From positions 25,220,162 through 25,284,161 of the forward strand of contig CM053337.1 in the NCBI GenBank assembly GCA_028583605.1: a stretch of 64,000 nucleotides of DNA. Direction: 5' to 3'. The position numbers and the translations under genes are program-made. Shown in pieces: positions 9,285 to 20,649 of this stretch. Source of the stretch: Dastarcus helophoroides. Its lineage: Eukaryota; Arthropoda; Insecta; Coleoptera; Bothrideridae. The notes under the pieces are model-generated. The model was not told the origin of the DNA, did not search any database, and saw only the letters and a program-made list of their open reading frames with translations. Each line of letters opens with the position of its first letter. Within the stretch, counting starts at the first letter, position 1.

Positions 9285-11985
9285 TTATCAACCATAGCTA
9301 GCAGTAGTCCTTTTGGCATTCTGGCCTTGGATCCTGCATAATCGATGTGTGCCTTAAATATAAGTCTTTAATTAAGAATTACACCTAGATACTTTGCCTA
9401 AAATCTTTAGTCGACCTTTGGCACATGGACTTAAACATGACCATATGGTAGGAGTCTCCTTCTGGTGAAGAAGCTTGGGTCTTGTCTGCGTTAACTTGAA
9501 TTCTCCATTGACCATAGTATTTTAAAAGTCTATTTGTAGCTGTCTTTAGGTGTACGGTGACCAATTTTAAACTAAGATAATAGGTCATTAAAGCTCTGTC
9601 GTCTGCATAAGTTGCTAAAAGTGTCTGGTCGGTTCTTTGGATGTTTGCTGTGAACAGCGAGCATAAAAGAGATGAAAAGGCAGAATCTTGAGGTACCTTG
9701 TGATATCAAAGAAAATAGCTCCTAGTACCTGATTCCAGCTTATGTAGTGAGTAATTTTTTCAACCACCTGAAGCAACTGGTCCGAGGTAAAGTGCATTGG
9801 TTAGAACCCAGATTGTTTCTTAGGCATGATATCGCGATTGCTGATGATGTTTGCAGACGCTTCTTTAAAATCTTTTCCGTTACCTTACCCAAGTTAAATT
9901 AGAGGCTTAGGAGTGAAGATAACGTTTGCAGACTTTTACCTTGTGGGGAAATAAGGGTTTTTAAACATTAAATTTTCTATGGCTTTACATAAAAAGTTCT
10001 TACGAGGTATTCAGAATTCCGTTTAGACCTGGAGATTTCTTTACGTTTAGCTTTTGCAGATAGCTTTAAATTTGTTCCATGTCAGTCAGTATGGTGACGT
10101 ATTTTACGTCTGGCTTTTCGTCCAGAAGATCTTGGACCCCTTGTTTTACTTCCTCTACAAAAACCACTTCCGTAAGCGTGGCCTAGGAGTGTCTTTGCAA
10201 GCTCGCTACGGCTTTATCCTGATTTGATTAAGCCATTTCTTGAAGTCAGCATATCGAGGGAATATGTTTCTTATTTCCTCTTAAAGATTTGTATGCCAGA
10301 GGTCTGATGAGTTTTTAAGGTTACAACTTCTTGGATGTTCCTGAAACTTAAAAATTTTTTGCTCTTGAAGTTCATGCCTGAGCTCATGGATTAATCTGTT
10401 GACTTTCGCCTTATTTGCTTGTAGATTGGTACGTCTTGCCCTGTCACAATTTTGTCTTCTGATCAACTCTAATAGGTGATTTAGCAGTGGTTTCCTTTCA
10501 TTTGTTGTGCTTGAAGTCTACTTTTTAGCTTTCAAGCTCCCAGTTGCTTTATCCTGATCTGATCCGAGTAAGCCATTCCTTGAAGTCCGCATATCAGATG
10601 GATAGGTTTTCTATTCCCTCTTAAAGCTTTGCATGCCCGATGCCTGATGAGTCTTTGAGGTTAAGCTTCTTAGGTGTTCATGAGACTTAGAAATGTTGTG
10701 CTCTTTGAGTTCATACCCGAACTCATGGATGATTTTCGCCTTATTTGTTTGTAGATTGGTCGGTCTTGCCCTGCCACAATATTTCTTCTGATCAACTCTA
10801 ATAGATGATTTGGCAGTGGTTCCCTCCCATTTGTTGTGTTTTAAGTCTACTTTTTATCATTTCTTCGTCGATGAAAGTACTAGTTCTTACATTGTCAAGC
10901 TGTGTTTCGCGGCGCTTCTGGGTGCAAAATTAACAATTACGAAGTAATTTAGTTTATACCTGAGCTGATGGATGAGTCTGCTGACTTCCACCTTATCTGC
11001 TCACAGATTAGTTTATCTTGCTTTCTTCCTGATACAATTTTTTCTTCTTCTTAACCGCACCAAATGATTTGGAAGTGGTTCTCTATCCTCTCAACGTCGA
11101 AAAGTTTTAGTAGCTGCAAAAATAGAACCTATTATGGTGATTTCAAGACTTTTCATCGGCAAGTTAATGTCATCATCCATCCAGATTCTTTCAAGTTTGC
11201 TATTAGATACTTCCAGAACATTGTCCAGCTTGTCTTCTTCCAGGTCTCGGGAGGCTTGAATCCATGAGCATCTCCGATGGTCATCAACACTAAATTGTGA
11301 TCTGAGCTGTGTTTTTTGACGTATGTTAGCTCAACAGTGTATTGAACATCCGCTATCAGTGCCACGTTCAATATGTCCGGCAATCCTATGGAGTAGTGAC
11401 GATGGGTAGGTCCCTCTGGAGCCATCACATTGATTCCGGTGTGTGATATGAACTTTTGAAGGATCCTGCCGTTTTGGTTCTTTCTTTAGCTGCTTCACTC
11501 GTCCTTTTTGGCACTAAGGTCTCCGGCTAAAATAATATTGTTTTTGTTTAATTTGAAGATGCGTGCCAAATCTGTTTCCTTGAAACTGTTGGATTTGAAA
11601 TAGCAGAACAGCACCGTCAAGGTTCTCTACGCCATTTAAATTGTTGTTTCGGTTTTTTCCAGCCTGTTCAACTCTGATAGGACTTCAGAAAAATAGGTCA
11701 ACATCTACTAACATAGATAACCGCATCTACTCCTGGGGCTATTTCTCTTCTTCTGTGATAAAGAACATATCGTCGGATTTTGGGATCCTTGATGGTATTT
11801 CTCAACTTGGTTTCGTTAAGCATCAACACGTTTAAGTTGTTTTCTTTGGCGAAAACTTTTAGTTCCTGTCTGTTGCCTACGAGTCCGTTGAAGTTCCAGA
11901 ACATCGCCTGGAAGAAACTTCTCCATTGACCATAGGAGAACATATTGTATATCACTGGAATCAGTGCAAAGGGTTCTTTCAAAAA
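9285..11985 (-). pseudogene. Decayed Jockey-type LINE ORF2 (endonuclease plus reverse transcriptase)
   Basis: The minus strand carries pieces of a non-LTR retrotransposon ORF2 in the right order but many frames. The APE-like endonuclease starts near 11900 with WNFNG and LNETKL, which hold the expected Asn and Glu. Its C-terminal part (11153-11428) has PDILNVAL and the SSDHN motif with the catalytic His region. The linker (10281-10466) is Arg/Lys-rich as in Jockey ORF2. Near 10030-10075 KSPGLNGIL matches the KSPGxDGI segment of the RT. QDSAFSSLLCSLF is RT motif B with its Gly lost, and TYADDRALM near 9605 is the catalytic YADD. KYLGVIL near 9370 is the thumb. Frameshifts, stops, a deletion in the palm and an internal triplication make it inactive. 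In life it would nick target DNA and reverse-transcribe its RNA. Confidence 0.85.
10211..11085. repeat. Internal tandem triplication inside the Jockey LINE
   Basis: Three diverged direct copies of one ORF2 linker segment lie head to tail: 10211-10529, 10545-10858 and a partial one at 10950-11085. Copies 1 and 2 both start GCTTTATCCTGAT and end near TTTGTTGTG followed by AAGTCTACTTTTTA. Copy 2 lacks a short stretch present in copy 1 after CTCATGGAT. Copy 3 keeps only the part from ACCTGAGCTGATGGAT to GGAAGTGGTT. Confidence 0.8.
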
Positions 11986-13990
11986 TCGTTTAATATACAG
12001 GGTCTAAAAATACATCTGTTTGTATCGTACATTCGTAATGTGATGTACAATGTTTTTTTTTTTTCGAAAACGTTTTTGAAAAATTTAGAGAAGTACGTGC
12101 AACCTTAGTATTTATCATTTTTTTTTACATGAACAATAACGGAGATAACCCTATTATGAAAATATGCTCAATGACTCAGTACATTACATATTATCAGTTT
12201 TTAATTTTTATATTTGTTGCATCCAAAATTTCTAAATTCATTTGGGCCCACATTTTTCGGATAATTGGGGTTCTACTGTACATATTTCATACACTGGACT
12301 GTAGCAGCGGTGGCTACACAGATTGAAACGGTGTTTTCCCGAACAGAATATAAGTGGGCATGAAATATTTAAAGGGAGTTAAAAATTGAATAACGCTGAT
12401 TGTTAAGAGAGACCGGATTTCATTCGGCAGCGCTATTAGGTTGCAAACGTTCAAAGAAGCGCTAATGTCTCGTAATGGCGCGCATTGTCCCCCAATGCTC
12501 CAGTCATTCTCTCCAAGCAATAAGCTCTTTATGTGCTTTACCACTTTATACTCCATCTAGCTGCGCCGGCTTTAAATCGCGTGTGATTTAAACGGAGAAG
12601 AATGACTTCAATTGCTTCCAATGTTCGACCCCATATCAGGAAATGTAATATCTTTTAACGAAAAGCGATAAAATACGATATAAATTTAACCCTCCAACGG
12701 CTGAATGTGGCACGTTTTCAAAAGCCAGTTAAAACCGAGCAATGGTTGATATTGAAGTGAATTTCAAAATATCTACCTGAAGAATAAAAAAGATATTAAT
12801 GGATGGTGCTTCGACAAATCGTAAGAGCTGCACTTCATCAAAGGTAAGGAGATGTGACTATTTTCTACTTATCCGTGAGGATGACTGGTGGTGTTTTAAT
12901 TATTTTAAGGCTCCTAAGATGCTCTTAAAGATTGCTTAAGTTGAACGGCGTAATTTTTCTAATCTTTGCAATCCAATTTTACACGGTCGCATACAATTGA
13001 TCGCCTAGGTTGTTAAACATCTCTTAACATCTTTAAATACAGGTGCTGATGATGGCACAATACTTCATTTTTTCCACTTTCAAAATTTGGGTCTACAGGC
13101 TTGTCTCTTTCAAATTTCATTCTGCAGAACTGGTTTTACTTTCTATTAACTTTTATGAAGTTATTGTTCGTAGCTATGGTATTGCAATATTTTATTTATC
13201 CATGAAATCGGTTAAGGTTAATTAAATATCAATACATCCTCGCAGAACTTTATTTATTTTTTGCTTTTTGCTGCAGCCAATGCGTTCCATACATTTGCAA
13301 ACATCATATCTAATCGAGTGGAGAAGTAATCGAAGGTCTTTCCCAGACGTTGAAATATTTCCAGGGCCCCGAAACGGGCGTAATATTGAAAAAAGCGAAA
13401 TGGGAGTCTCATTGATAACGGAGCACACAGCATAGAGCAATAACGAAGCTAACTCGCTTTTATTACGCCGAACGGGAAAAATAAAATTCGTGTGAATAGT
13501 GTATTAGTTGGTAAGCCTTAGGGCACATCCTCCGTCGTGAATGCCATTCCGCGCCATGGAGAACTTACATTGAGACTAGTTATTGGTTTTTACGAGATAA
13601 ACATGGGCGAAATTAAGTCCCGAGGCGCACGCTGCGCCAGAAAAACATTTCGATATTTAATTTTCACTTAATTTCGCTTAGATAGACGCTGGGAGTTTTC
13701 CGCAACACAAAAGCTACGATTAAATTAGCAGGGGCAAAAGCCAACCACACATTCCGATTGGTTGTGGCTTTTTTAAAGAATGATAGTTTATTATTTAAAG
13801 GTTAACCAACATTTTATATAATGCACAAAAACTCCTAGGTTTAGCTAGAATAGGACACGGTAGGGCGCTTACCCCCACCCCATGATTCAAACAGAGAATT
13901 TATATGTATTCAAGTAGGGAACCTTTTCGAAGAATTTTCTCTTCTACTTTAAAGTTTAACCTTTCCTAGGACAATTTTTTTTGAAATTTC
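11986..13990. other. Noncoding stretch, partly balanced in composition
   Basis: 12000-12300 is AT-rich. 12310-13800 is more complex, with GC-richer patches near 12440-12500, 13300-13440 and 13500-13760. The frames at 12314-12556 (minus), 13043-13225 (plus) and 13222-13440 (minus) are short and unrecognised. I see no transposon signature, so this may be single-copy host DNA such as an intron or intergenic regulatory sequence. Confidence 0.4.
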
Positions 13991-14323
13991 GACATTTTTC
14001 TCAAATTTTGTATTTTTTACTGTTTGTCTTTTTGTTAAATTTCGCAATAATTCATAAAATTCGACTTATTTTATCAAATACCAATTTTTATATAAAAGTT
14101 CGTCGTTTTTTTCAAAAATTCCGCCATTTCTCGAAATTCGACTCTTTTTGAAAATGTCGATTTTTTTATTTCTGTCAATTTTAACTTGTTTGTAAAAATT
14201 TGCATTTTTCTAGAAATTTGGTCAATCTTCTTATAAAAAAGTATATATTTTGGAAATTCAGCATTTTTATAAAAGGCCAAAAACTACGAAAAAATTTTCG
14301 TTGTAAATTTCAACACTTCCTTA

Positions 14324-14581
14324 AAAAAATTGAAACACAGAACTTGTCCCCTGAAACCAAGAAAAATTAAAAAACACAACAAAGGTTGCTCTAACGCGTT
14401 TCGACAGCCAAGCTGTCATCTTCAGAGAGAAACTACTGAGTTTCTCTCTGAAGATGACAGCTTGGCTGTCGAAACGCGTTAGAGCAACCTTTGTTGTGTT
14501 TTTTAATTTTTCTTGGTTTCAGGGGACAAGTTCTGTGTTTCAATTTTTGAAGATAACCAAGGACCAGTCCGTTCCATCAAA
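14324..14581. repeat. Repeat family A, copy 1: near-perfect foldback
   Basis: Arms of about 110 bp (14324-14434 and 14441-14549) are almost perfect reverse complements around a 6-base centre. The right arm continues with GAAGATAACCAAGGAC and CAGTCCGTTCCATCA, also found in other copies. Each arm contains CTGAAGATGACAGC/GCTGTCGAAACGCGTTAG, a hammerhead-like core. Other copies: 18998-19262, 25973-26034, 47262-47466, 51569-51641, 53799-53998, 57957-58118 and 62951-63061. The two arms of this copy are the most alike, so the inversion is probably the most recent. Confidence 0.9.
14448..14475 (+). ncRNA. Hammerhead-like hairpin core (family A)
   Basis: CTGAAGA, one extra T, stem GACAGC, loop TTG, stem GCTGTC, then GAAAC. 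The mirror copy is at 14398-14425 on the minus strand. Equivalent motifs are at 19116-19143 (minus), 19159-19186 (plus), 47329-47356 (minus), 47393-47420 (plus), 53894-53921 (plus), 58048-58075 (minus) and 62957-62984 (plus). The third stem pair is C-G here, U-G at 19116-19143 and U-A in the later copies, so pairing is kept. The extra base after CUGAAGA departs from a textbook hammerhead, so catalysis is uncertain. Confidence 0.5.
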
Positions 14582-15929
14582 CACTTCCTTAACCAAATTT
14601 CTGGAAATTTCAACTTATTTATCAACATTTTTACGTGTATTAAAATTTTGGGCATTTTTTAACGCCACATTAAGGCAAAGTTTTTCTGTCTTTCTCTGAC
14701 TCCAGCAGTCAAGAGAAAATAAATATTCATCCAAGAATTTCGATTTTTTTTAATTTCGATTTTTTCTTTAAGATTTGGTTTTTTTTACTAAATTTTAAGA
14801 AAAGCTAACTTCCTGAAAAATTTCGAATTTTCACTAAAATTAAACGCTTTTTCTCAAAATTTAGATCTTTTTAGCAAATTATAGATTATTTTCTTGTAAT
14901 TTCGTCTTTCTCTCGAAGTTGTCAGTACTTTTTTTTATACTTCGAATTTTTTCTTAAAATTTACCTTTCTCTAAAATATTTTTAATTTTTTTATCTATTT
15001 CGAAATTTTCTTCACATTTTTCTCTTTTTTCAAGTTCTGATACAATATTAAGTCTTTTCTGAAAATTTGGATTTTTTAAAATTTGAATTTGGGAAACTTT
15101 AACTGGTTTCTTAAAGTTTGTCCTTTTTACGAAATTTTGATTTTCATGTCAATAACCGATATTCAATGTTAATAATAATAAAATTTTCGCTTTTTTCGTG
15201 GTATATTCTTTTATTCTCTCAAAATTTTAAATTGTTTTCTCTTAAAATAGTCCTTTTCCTAAACTTTGTCCTTTACCCCAATTTTGTCTCTTGATTTTAT
15301 TTTTAAAAGCTTTCTTTATGGACTTTTGTTTTAAAAATTGTTTATTTATTGCAGAATTCAGCCGTTTTTCTAAATATTTGTTTTTTTTTACCAAATAACG
15401 ACGAAGTGTTAGTAAAAATGTTGAGAAAAATATTTTTGGAGATTTCGACAAAAAAGTTTTTAGTGAATATTTAGTTTTGAGAACAGTGTTTTTAAAAATT
15501 GCAATTTTTCTTTCTGAAAATTCGACTTCTTCTAAAAATTGCGCCTTTTCATAGAATTATACCTTTGAAAATTTTGACTTCGAACACTTTTCGAGATAGG
15601 TTAGGTTTTTATTTTTAATATGATTTATTGAAAATTCCGACCTCTTCAAAAACTTGTTACGAAATTACTACCTTATTCCCGAAATTTAAACACTGGGAAC
15701 ATTTTCTAGAAAAATCGATCCTTTTCTCGAAATTGCAACGTATTTTTCAAAAATGGTGAAATTTTTTGAAATTTATATACTCGATATTGTTTAAATTTGA
15801 TTCTTTGGAATTTCAACTTGTTCAAAATATTTTCTTCTTTAAATTTTGACTTTTATCTCAAAATTCGATATTTTATTTGGATCATATTCATTTAAAATTG
15901 ATTTTTTCTGAAGATTTCGGTTTTTTATA

Positions 15930-17743
15930 CCGGGTATTTTTTTTAGTTGGGAGGTTACTTTTATATGGAGTATCACTTATTATAAAGGCAAACTGATTTT
16001 GTCGATGGGGCTAATTGGAGCTAAACTACCTTTCAAAAATATTTTCAACTTCCTCCCACTTCCAGTTATACCGGAAGTGGACATGAACTTTCTTATTTTA
16101 AATAGCAACCCCCAAATTTTATACTTTATTTGGATTTTACGTAAAAAAATAAGGTAAGTTTATGTATACATGTTTATTTCTACCTTTAATAGTTTTAAAG
16201 ATATTTCAATTTTTCGAAAAAAAAAATGACAGAAATGAGGGTTATTTTGACTCTTTGTATCGTTTTTATTATTTGCAGTAAAAACATGAAATTTGAACTA
16301 AGGTCATGGAATATTATGGAAACTATAATAACGTAATCAAGTTTTACATTTAATACACAGGGTGATAAAAATTTTATGATCTTTATTGTTTTCGTTTTAT
16401 TCAAAAAAACTCTGTTTTTTTTAGATAGGCACTATATATTTTTTAATCATTTTTGGATTCTTCACATGAAAAGAAGAAAAAAGGTATATGACTAATTTTT
16501 TAAAATTCTGCAGCGTTACAGAGATATAATTCAAAATAAAAAAGAAAAATATATTTTTTTCTCTAGTCGCAACTTGGAAGAAAACAAAATTTTCAAAAAT
16601 AAAACATAACCACCAGGCCTAAAAATTGTAGGCTAAATAACATTTGAAAGATAACCGTACAAGACGAATAAGTTTTTGACTAATTGTTAGAATACTTATT
16701 AAAAAATATTTATGGAGTCACGAATCTAAGTTTCGCAAAAATGGTTTGTTAAACAGACTGTTCATTTTTGGAGTAATAAAAATCGACAACAAATGTTCAA
16801 GAAAATTTGTCCTTTAACTGTTATGCTGTTAAATTAGAACTCAGGATTCGTAAGCGTTAAATTTTATAATGAAAATCGAAATGGAAATTTTTTAGTGATT
16901 TTTTTTACGACTACTGCATGACAAGCATATTGCTAGAAACAATCGGATGTGCTTAAAAACATTACTCAATTCGAAATCTTAAAATATGCCTTTAAATGTA
17001 TTGAAACACAAGATCGTCCTTGTTGCTCTTGAAGTAAATTTTTTGTCAATTATTTTTTTTCCTATTACTTATTATGATTAATTCTTTGAGCTTTTATTGC
17101 CTACAGTTAATTTCCTACTTGAACAAAAAAGACATGTTTGATTTTTTTTATTTTTGAGATTTATGCAAGATACCTCTGTAACGGCACAAAATTTTTTCTT
17201 TTTTTTATGTGAAGTATTCAAAAGTGAATAAAAAACATATAGTTCCCATTTAAAAAAACAGAGTTTTTTTGAATAAAACAAAAACAGCAAAGATTATAAA
17301 ATTTCCATCACCCTGTATAATAAATGTCAAATCTGATTACGTAGTTATAGTCTTTATAATATTTTGTAACTTCAACTCAAATTTCATGTTTTTACTAAAA
17401 ATAATAAAAAAGATACAAAGAGTCAAAATAACCCTCTTTTCTGTCATTTTTTTTTTTCGAAAAATTGAAATATCTTTAAAACTATCAAAGGGAGCAATAA
17501 ACATGTATACATAAACTCACCTTATTTTTTTACGTAAAATCTAAATAAAATATAAACTTTGGGGTTGCTATTTAAAATAAGGAAGTTGATATCTACTTCC
17601 GGTATAAACGGTAGTGGGAGGAAGTTGAAAATATTTTTAGAAGACAGTTAGCTCCGATTAGTCCCATGGACAAAATCAGTTTGCCTTTATATTAAGTAGT
17701 ACTCCATATAAAGGTAACCTCCTAACTAAAAAAAAACACCCGG
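15930..17743. mobile_element. Non-autonomous DNA element with inverted repeats of at least 650 bp
   Basis: The ends start CCGGGTATTTTTTTTAGTTG on the left and the complement of CCGGGTGTTTTTTTTTAGTT on the right, each flanked by TA (15928-15929 and 17744-17745). The arms run inward to about 16640 and from about 17085. Both arms carry TTAGGAGGTTACCTTTATATGG-like ends, a GGAAGTTGAAAATATTTTT segment, a CAAAGAGTCAAAATAACCCTC segment and an inner CAGGGTGATAAAA/CATCACCCTGTAT motif. The matching frames at 16195-16404 (minus) and 17269-17514 (plus) are the same arm read twice. No transposase is present. TA duplication suggests mobilisation by a Tc1/mariner- or piggyBac-unrelated TA-targeting enzyme. 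Confidence 0.8.
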
Positions 17744-17745
17744 TA

Positions 17746-18990
17746 GAATTCATTTATTTTTTAAAATTAAATGAAAATTTTCATAAAAAAAAAAATCTGA
17801 AAACAATATTTTTAAGAAATTTTGAGAAAAAGTTTTTTCGTAAATTTCCAGAATATGAAAAAATTTAAACAAGTTAAAATTGTAAGGGAATTATTTTTGA
17901 GTTGCAATTTTTTTTTACCTGGAAATTACCACTTTTTCAGAAAAACTGGATTTTGGCAATTTCGTGCTTTTCTGACATTTCCACTTTCACTTGTAATGTA
18001 GTCGTTATCGTTTAAATTAGATTCCTTGTAATTTTAACTTGTTCCAAATATCTTATTCTTGAAATTGTGACTTTTATCCTAAAATTTGATATTTTCTTTT
18101 TTTGGACATTTTTTTATTTCAAGTTGAATTTTTTTTGAAGATTTCGGGTTTTTATAGAATTTATTTATTTTTCTAAAATTGGATGGAAATTTTCATAGAA
18201 AACTAAAAATCTGAAAACAATATTTTTAAGAAATTTTTAGAAAAACATTTCTCGTAAATTTCCAGAATATGAAAAAATTTAAACAAGTAAAAATTATGAG
18301 AGAATTAGTTATAAGTTGACATTTTTTTTACCCAAATTCGACTTGTTCTGGTAATTACCACTTTTTTCACAAAGACCGGATTTGGGCAATTTTTCATTTT
18401 TCTGACATTTTCACAAAATGTCGACATTTCTTGAAGTTCACGGAAAGGATCTTTTCTTCATGTTTGGCTTTTCTTCCCAATTTCAACTTTAATCTGGAAA
18501 TTCGATTTGCCTAGTTCGTGCAGTTTCTAAGTAAAAAGACACACTTCTTAGCCGAAAGGTTTTTTTGCCCATGAGTTTTTCAGAATAATTGTTGTTTCCT
18601 TTCCTCCGCCCTTTTTTAAAAAAAATCCTGGCTACATCCATGGAAAAAACCAAATGTGCTTTATAACTGATTTTTTTGCAATTGTTAAATAAACCTGATA
18701 TTTTAGGGCGGTGTGGATGCGTAAAACATTTTATTTTTTAACCACCAAAAAATATCATTTTTTACTGTAAAAAAACACTATTTTTAACAAGTACAAAAAA
18801 CCATAAAAACATTCAACAACTATTTTTCAATATTTTCATTTTATTTTAAACTTTTTTATTTTGACTTACCGAAAATATTTTAATGAAAGCATGATCAGTT
18901 TTGGGGTCTGCCGACAGAAGTGAAAACTTAAAACACTACAACATAACAAAGTTTTTATTTTTTTGGAGTTTTAAATTGTAATATCAAAAA
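17746..18990 (-). repeat. Degenerate AT-rich minisatellite block
   Basis: This block carries the T-rich polarity of the AAATTTCGAC-type repeat. It includes a local duplication: the segment with TCTGAAAACAATATTTTTAA, AAATTTCCAGAATATGAAAA and AACAAGT occurs at about 17795-17880 and again at about 18210-18290, about 415 bp apart. No gene recognised. 18650-18990 is plain AT-rich sequence. Confidence 0.55.
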
Positions 18991-18997
18991 TAGAAAA

Positions 18998-19262
18998 TTT
19001 GAAACCAAGAAAGATTAAAAAACACAACAAAGGTTGCTCTAACGCGTTTCGGCAGTCAAACGGATATCAGAGAGAGTATTTCTCTGAAAAGTCATACCAA
19101 AGGTTGCTTTAACGCGTTTCGACAGCCCAGCTATCATCTTCAGAAAGAGTGTATCTCTCTGAAGATGATAGTTTGGCTGTCGAGACGCGTTAGAGCAAAC
19201 TTTGTTGTGTTTTTTAATCCTTTTTGGTTTTAGGGGACAAAATGTGTATTTTAATCTTTAAA
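18998..19262. repeat. Repeat family A, copy 2: foldback with extra partial unit
   Basis: It begins GAAACCAAGAAAGATTAAAA and ends near TTTTAGGGGACAAAATGTG. Two partial left arms occur in a row (18998-19090 and 19100-19143) before the inverted right arm (19150-19262), so one arm was duplicated. Hammerhead-like cores lie at 19116-19143 (minus) and 19159-19186 (plus); the latter has GAGA in place of GAAA. Confidence 0.85.
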
Positions 19263-19639
19263 AATAGAAAATTGTAAATTAAAAATATTATTTATAGTGT
19301 TTATAACTTTTATCTTTCTACATGATCTAGTCTTTAGAAGATATACTTCTTCCGGGATTGGATAGTATCAAAGAACTACTAAAAGTGTTCGACGTTTTGC
19401 CAACCATCGTAGAAGGCTTCGTCAGGGACAAAGAAATAAAATACATCATGGGTGGAAAAATGAAAAAAGGGGGCCAATTTCAAAACATCAGAGCACGGCA
19501 ACTTAGTATGTCCACCATACCAGAGGCGAAACTCTTCTGAATTGAAAATTTGGTACAAAGGATAAGAAAATTTGAACCGAAGGGCACGGTTACTCAGTAC
19601 GTCCACCATACCAGAGGCGAAACTCTTCTAAGAGGAAAG

Positions 19640-19985
19640 AAAGAAAGTGAAACTTTATATACCATTCGTCTACGCGATCACTCTCGAAGATTTCCGATGG
19701 TTGGTTTTCAGATGGAGGAAAGCATGTAACCGTCGTCTCTGTTGATGTTTTTGTAAAACTTTTGGATTTTAATGGCCTCGCGTATCGTTCTATTATAGTA
19801 ATTGGGAGTATTGGTCTCATGTTGATGTTCCGCAATGGATGACTGAGAAAATAAACCAGACCTAAGACATCTTTGGTGCTTGGATATTCGCGTCTTAAAT
19901 GATCTTTTCCATTTCTTCGATGTACACTGAACCACAAGAACAAGGAACCCTGTTACACACCATTAGAACGAAAGGATAAAATTTC
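19640..19985 (-). pseudogene. Penelope-like GIY-YIG endonuclease fragment (left copy)
   Basis: Minus-strand frames 19590-19943 and 19708-19935 together cover the C-terminal endonuclease of a Penelope-like element, which cleaves target DNA for reverse transcription. Recognisable family words are RSFKTRISKHQR, IAEHQHET and YYNRTIREAIKIQK, ending with GDGYMLSS-like text (here DDGYMLSSI). Compared with the right-hand copy it lacks the GHRIVFDN segment between HQHET and PNYYNR. The start of the domain is in another frame. Neither half retains an upstream reverse transcriptase, so this is a dead 3' fragment. Confidence 0.8.
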
Positions 19986-20040
19986 ATCTTTGGGAGATGG
20001 GAAGAGATTTTTTTAACCATCCTCAAAAATCCAACATTTC

Positions 20041-20410
20041 CTCCCATCTCGCAAAGATAAAATTTCATCCTTTCGTTGTAATGGTGTGTGCAGAGTTCCT
20101 TGTTGTTGTCGTTCAGTGTACATCAAAGAAACGAAGCCATCATTTAAGACGCGAATATCCGAGCACCAAAGATGTCTTAAGTCTGGTTCATTTTCGCAGT
20201 GGGGCATTGCGAAACATCAACATGAGACCGGACATAGGATTGTTTTTGATAATATTTCAATTATATCCAATATTCCCAATTACTATAATAGGAAGCTACG
20301 CGAGGCCATTGAAATTCAAAAGTTTCCCAAAAACATCAACAGAGGCGACGGTTACATGCTTTCCTCCATCTGGAAACCAACCATCGGAAATCTTCGGGAG
20401 TGATGGTATA
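20041..20410 (+). pseudogene. Penelope-like GIY-YIG endonuclease fragment (right copy)
   Basis: The plus frame around 20086-20403 encodes nearly the whole GIY-YIG domain of a Penelope-like element: RCNGVCRVPC, then SVYIKETKPSFKTRISEHQR, GIAKHQHETGHRIVFDN, NYYNRKLREAIEIQK and GYMLSSIWKP, in family order. In the family the second motif is YIGET; here the Gly is Lys (YIKET), so an active-site-proximal residue is lost. The frame opens without a reverse transcriptase. Downstream, about 150 bp away, lies the hammerhead-like motif at 20556-20587. The overlapping frame 19997-20413 is a shadow. Confidence 0.85.
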
Positions 20411-20555
20411 TAAGGTTTCCCTTTCTTTCTTTCCTCATAGAAAAGTTTTGCCTCTGGTGTGGTAGACCTACTGAGTTACCGTGCTCTGATATTTTGAAAT
20501 TGGCCCCCTTTTTTCAAGTTTCATTTCTCCATCCTTGTATTTTATTTTTTTGTTC

Positions 20556-20587
20556 CTTAAGAAGCCCCCTACGATGGTGGGCGAAAC
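20556..20587 (+). ncRNA. Hammerhead-like motif of the Penelope 3' end
   Basis: CTTAAGA, A, GCCC, a variable loop, GGGC, then GAAACGTC. The mirror copy at 19394-19425 (minus) reads CTGACGA, A, GCC, loop, GGC and AAAAC; a third at 50905-50936 (minus) is more decayed. Each copy has lost a different core base, so an ancestral CUGACGA - stem - GAAA core is a reasonable inference. Downstream, GTCAAA and TTTGAC (20588-20614) can pair. Confidence 0.45.
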
Positions 20588-20649
20588 GTCAAACACTTTT
20601 AGTAGTTCTTTGACACGGTGCAATCCCGGAAGAAGTATATCCCTTATTG

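Larger units (their letters stand above)
13991..15929 (-). repeat. Degenerate AT-rich minisatellite block (T-rich polarity)
   Basis: Apart from the family A foldback at 14324-14581, this block is a loose succession of words like AAATTTCGAC and TTTTTCTCAAAATTT about every 20-25 bases. It reads as GTCGAAATTT on the minus strand. Copies are too diverged for a clean consensus by eye. Short Phe/Ser/Lys-rich frames here are by-products. Confidence 0.55.
19335..20648. mobile_element. Two Penelope-like element 3' ends in mirror image
   Basis: The left half (19335-19990) is a minus-strand copy and the right half (19995-20648) a plus-strand copy of the same 3' region, giving a palindrome of about 1.3 kb. 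Order from the centre outward in each half: GIY-YIG domain, a 3' untranslated part with CACGGTAACTCAGTATGTCC-like words, a hammerhead-like motif, and ATCCCGGAAGAAGTATAT at the outer edge. A third fragment of the same 3' end lies at 50853-51165. The reverse transcriptase part is missing in all. Confidence 0.85.

Noticed and set aside
14398..14475. Rho-independent terminator reading of the strong hairpin
   Set aside because: The setting is eukaryotic; the hairpin is the centre of a dispersed foldback repeat.
16195..17514. Two similar 69-81 codon frames on opposite strands
   Set aside because: They are the same inverted-repeat arm read from both ends, not paralogous genes.
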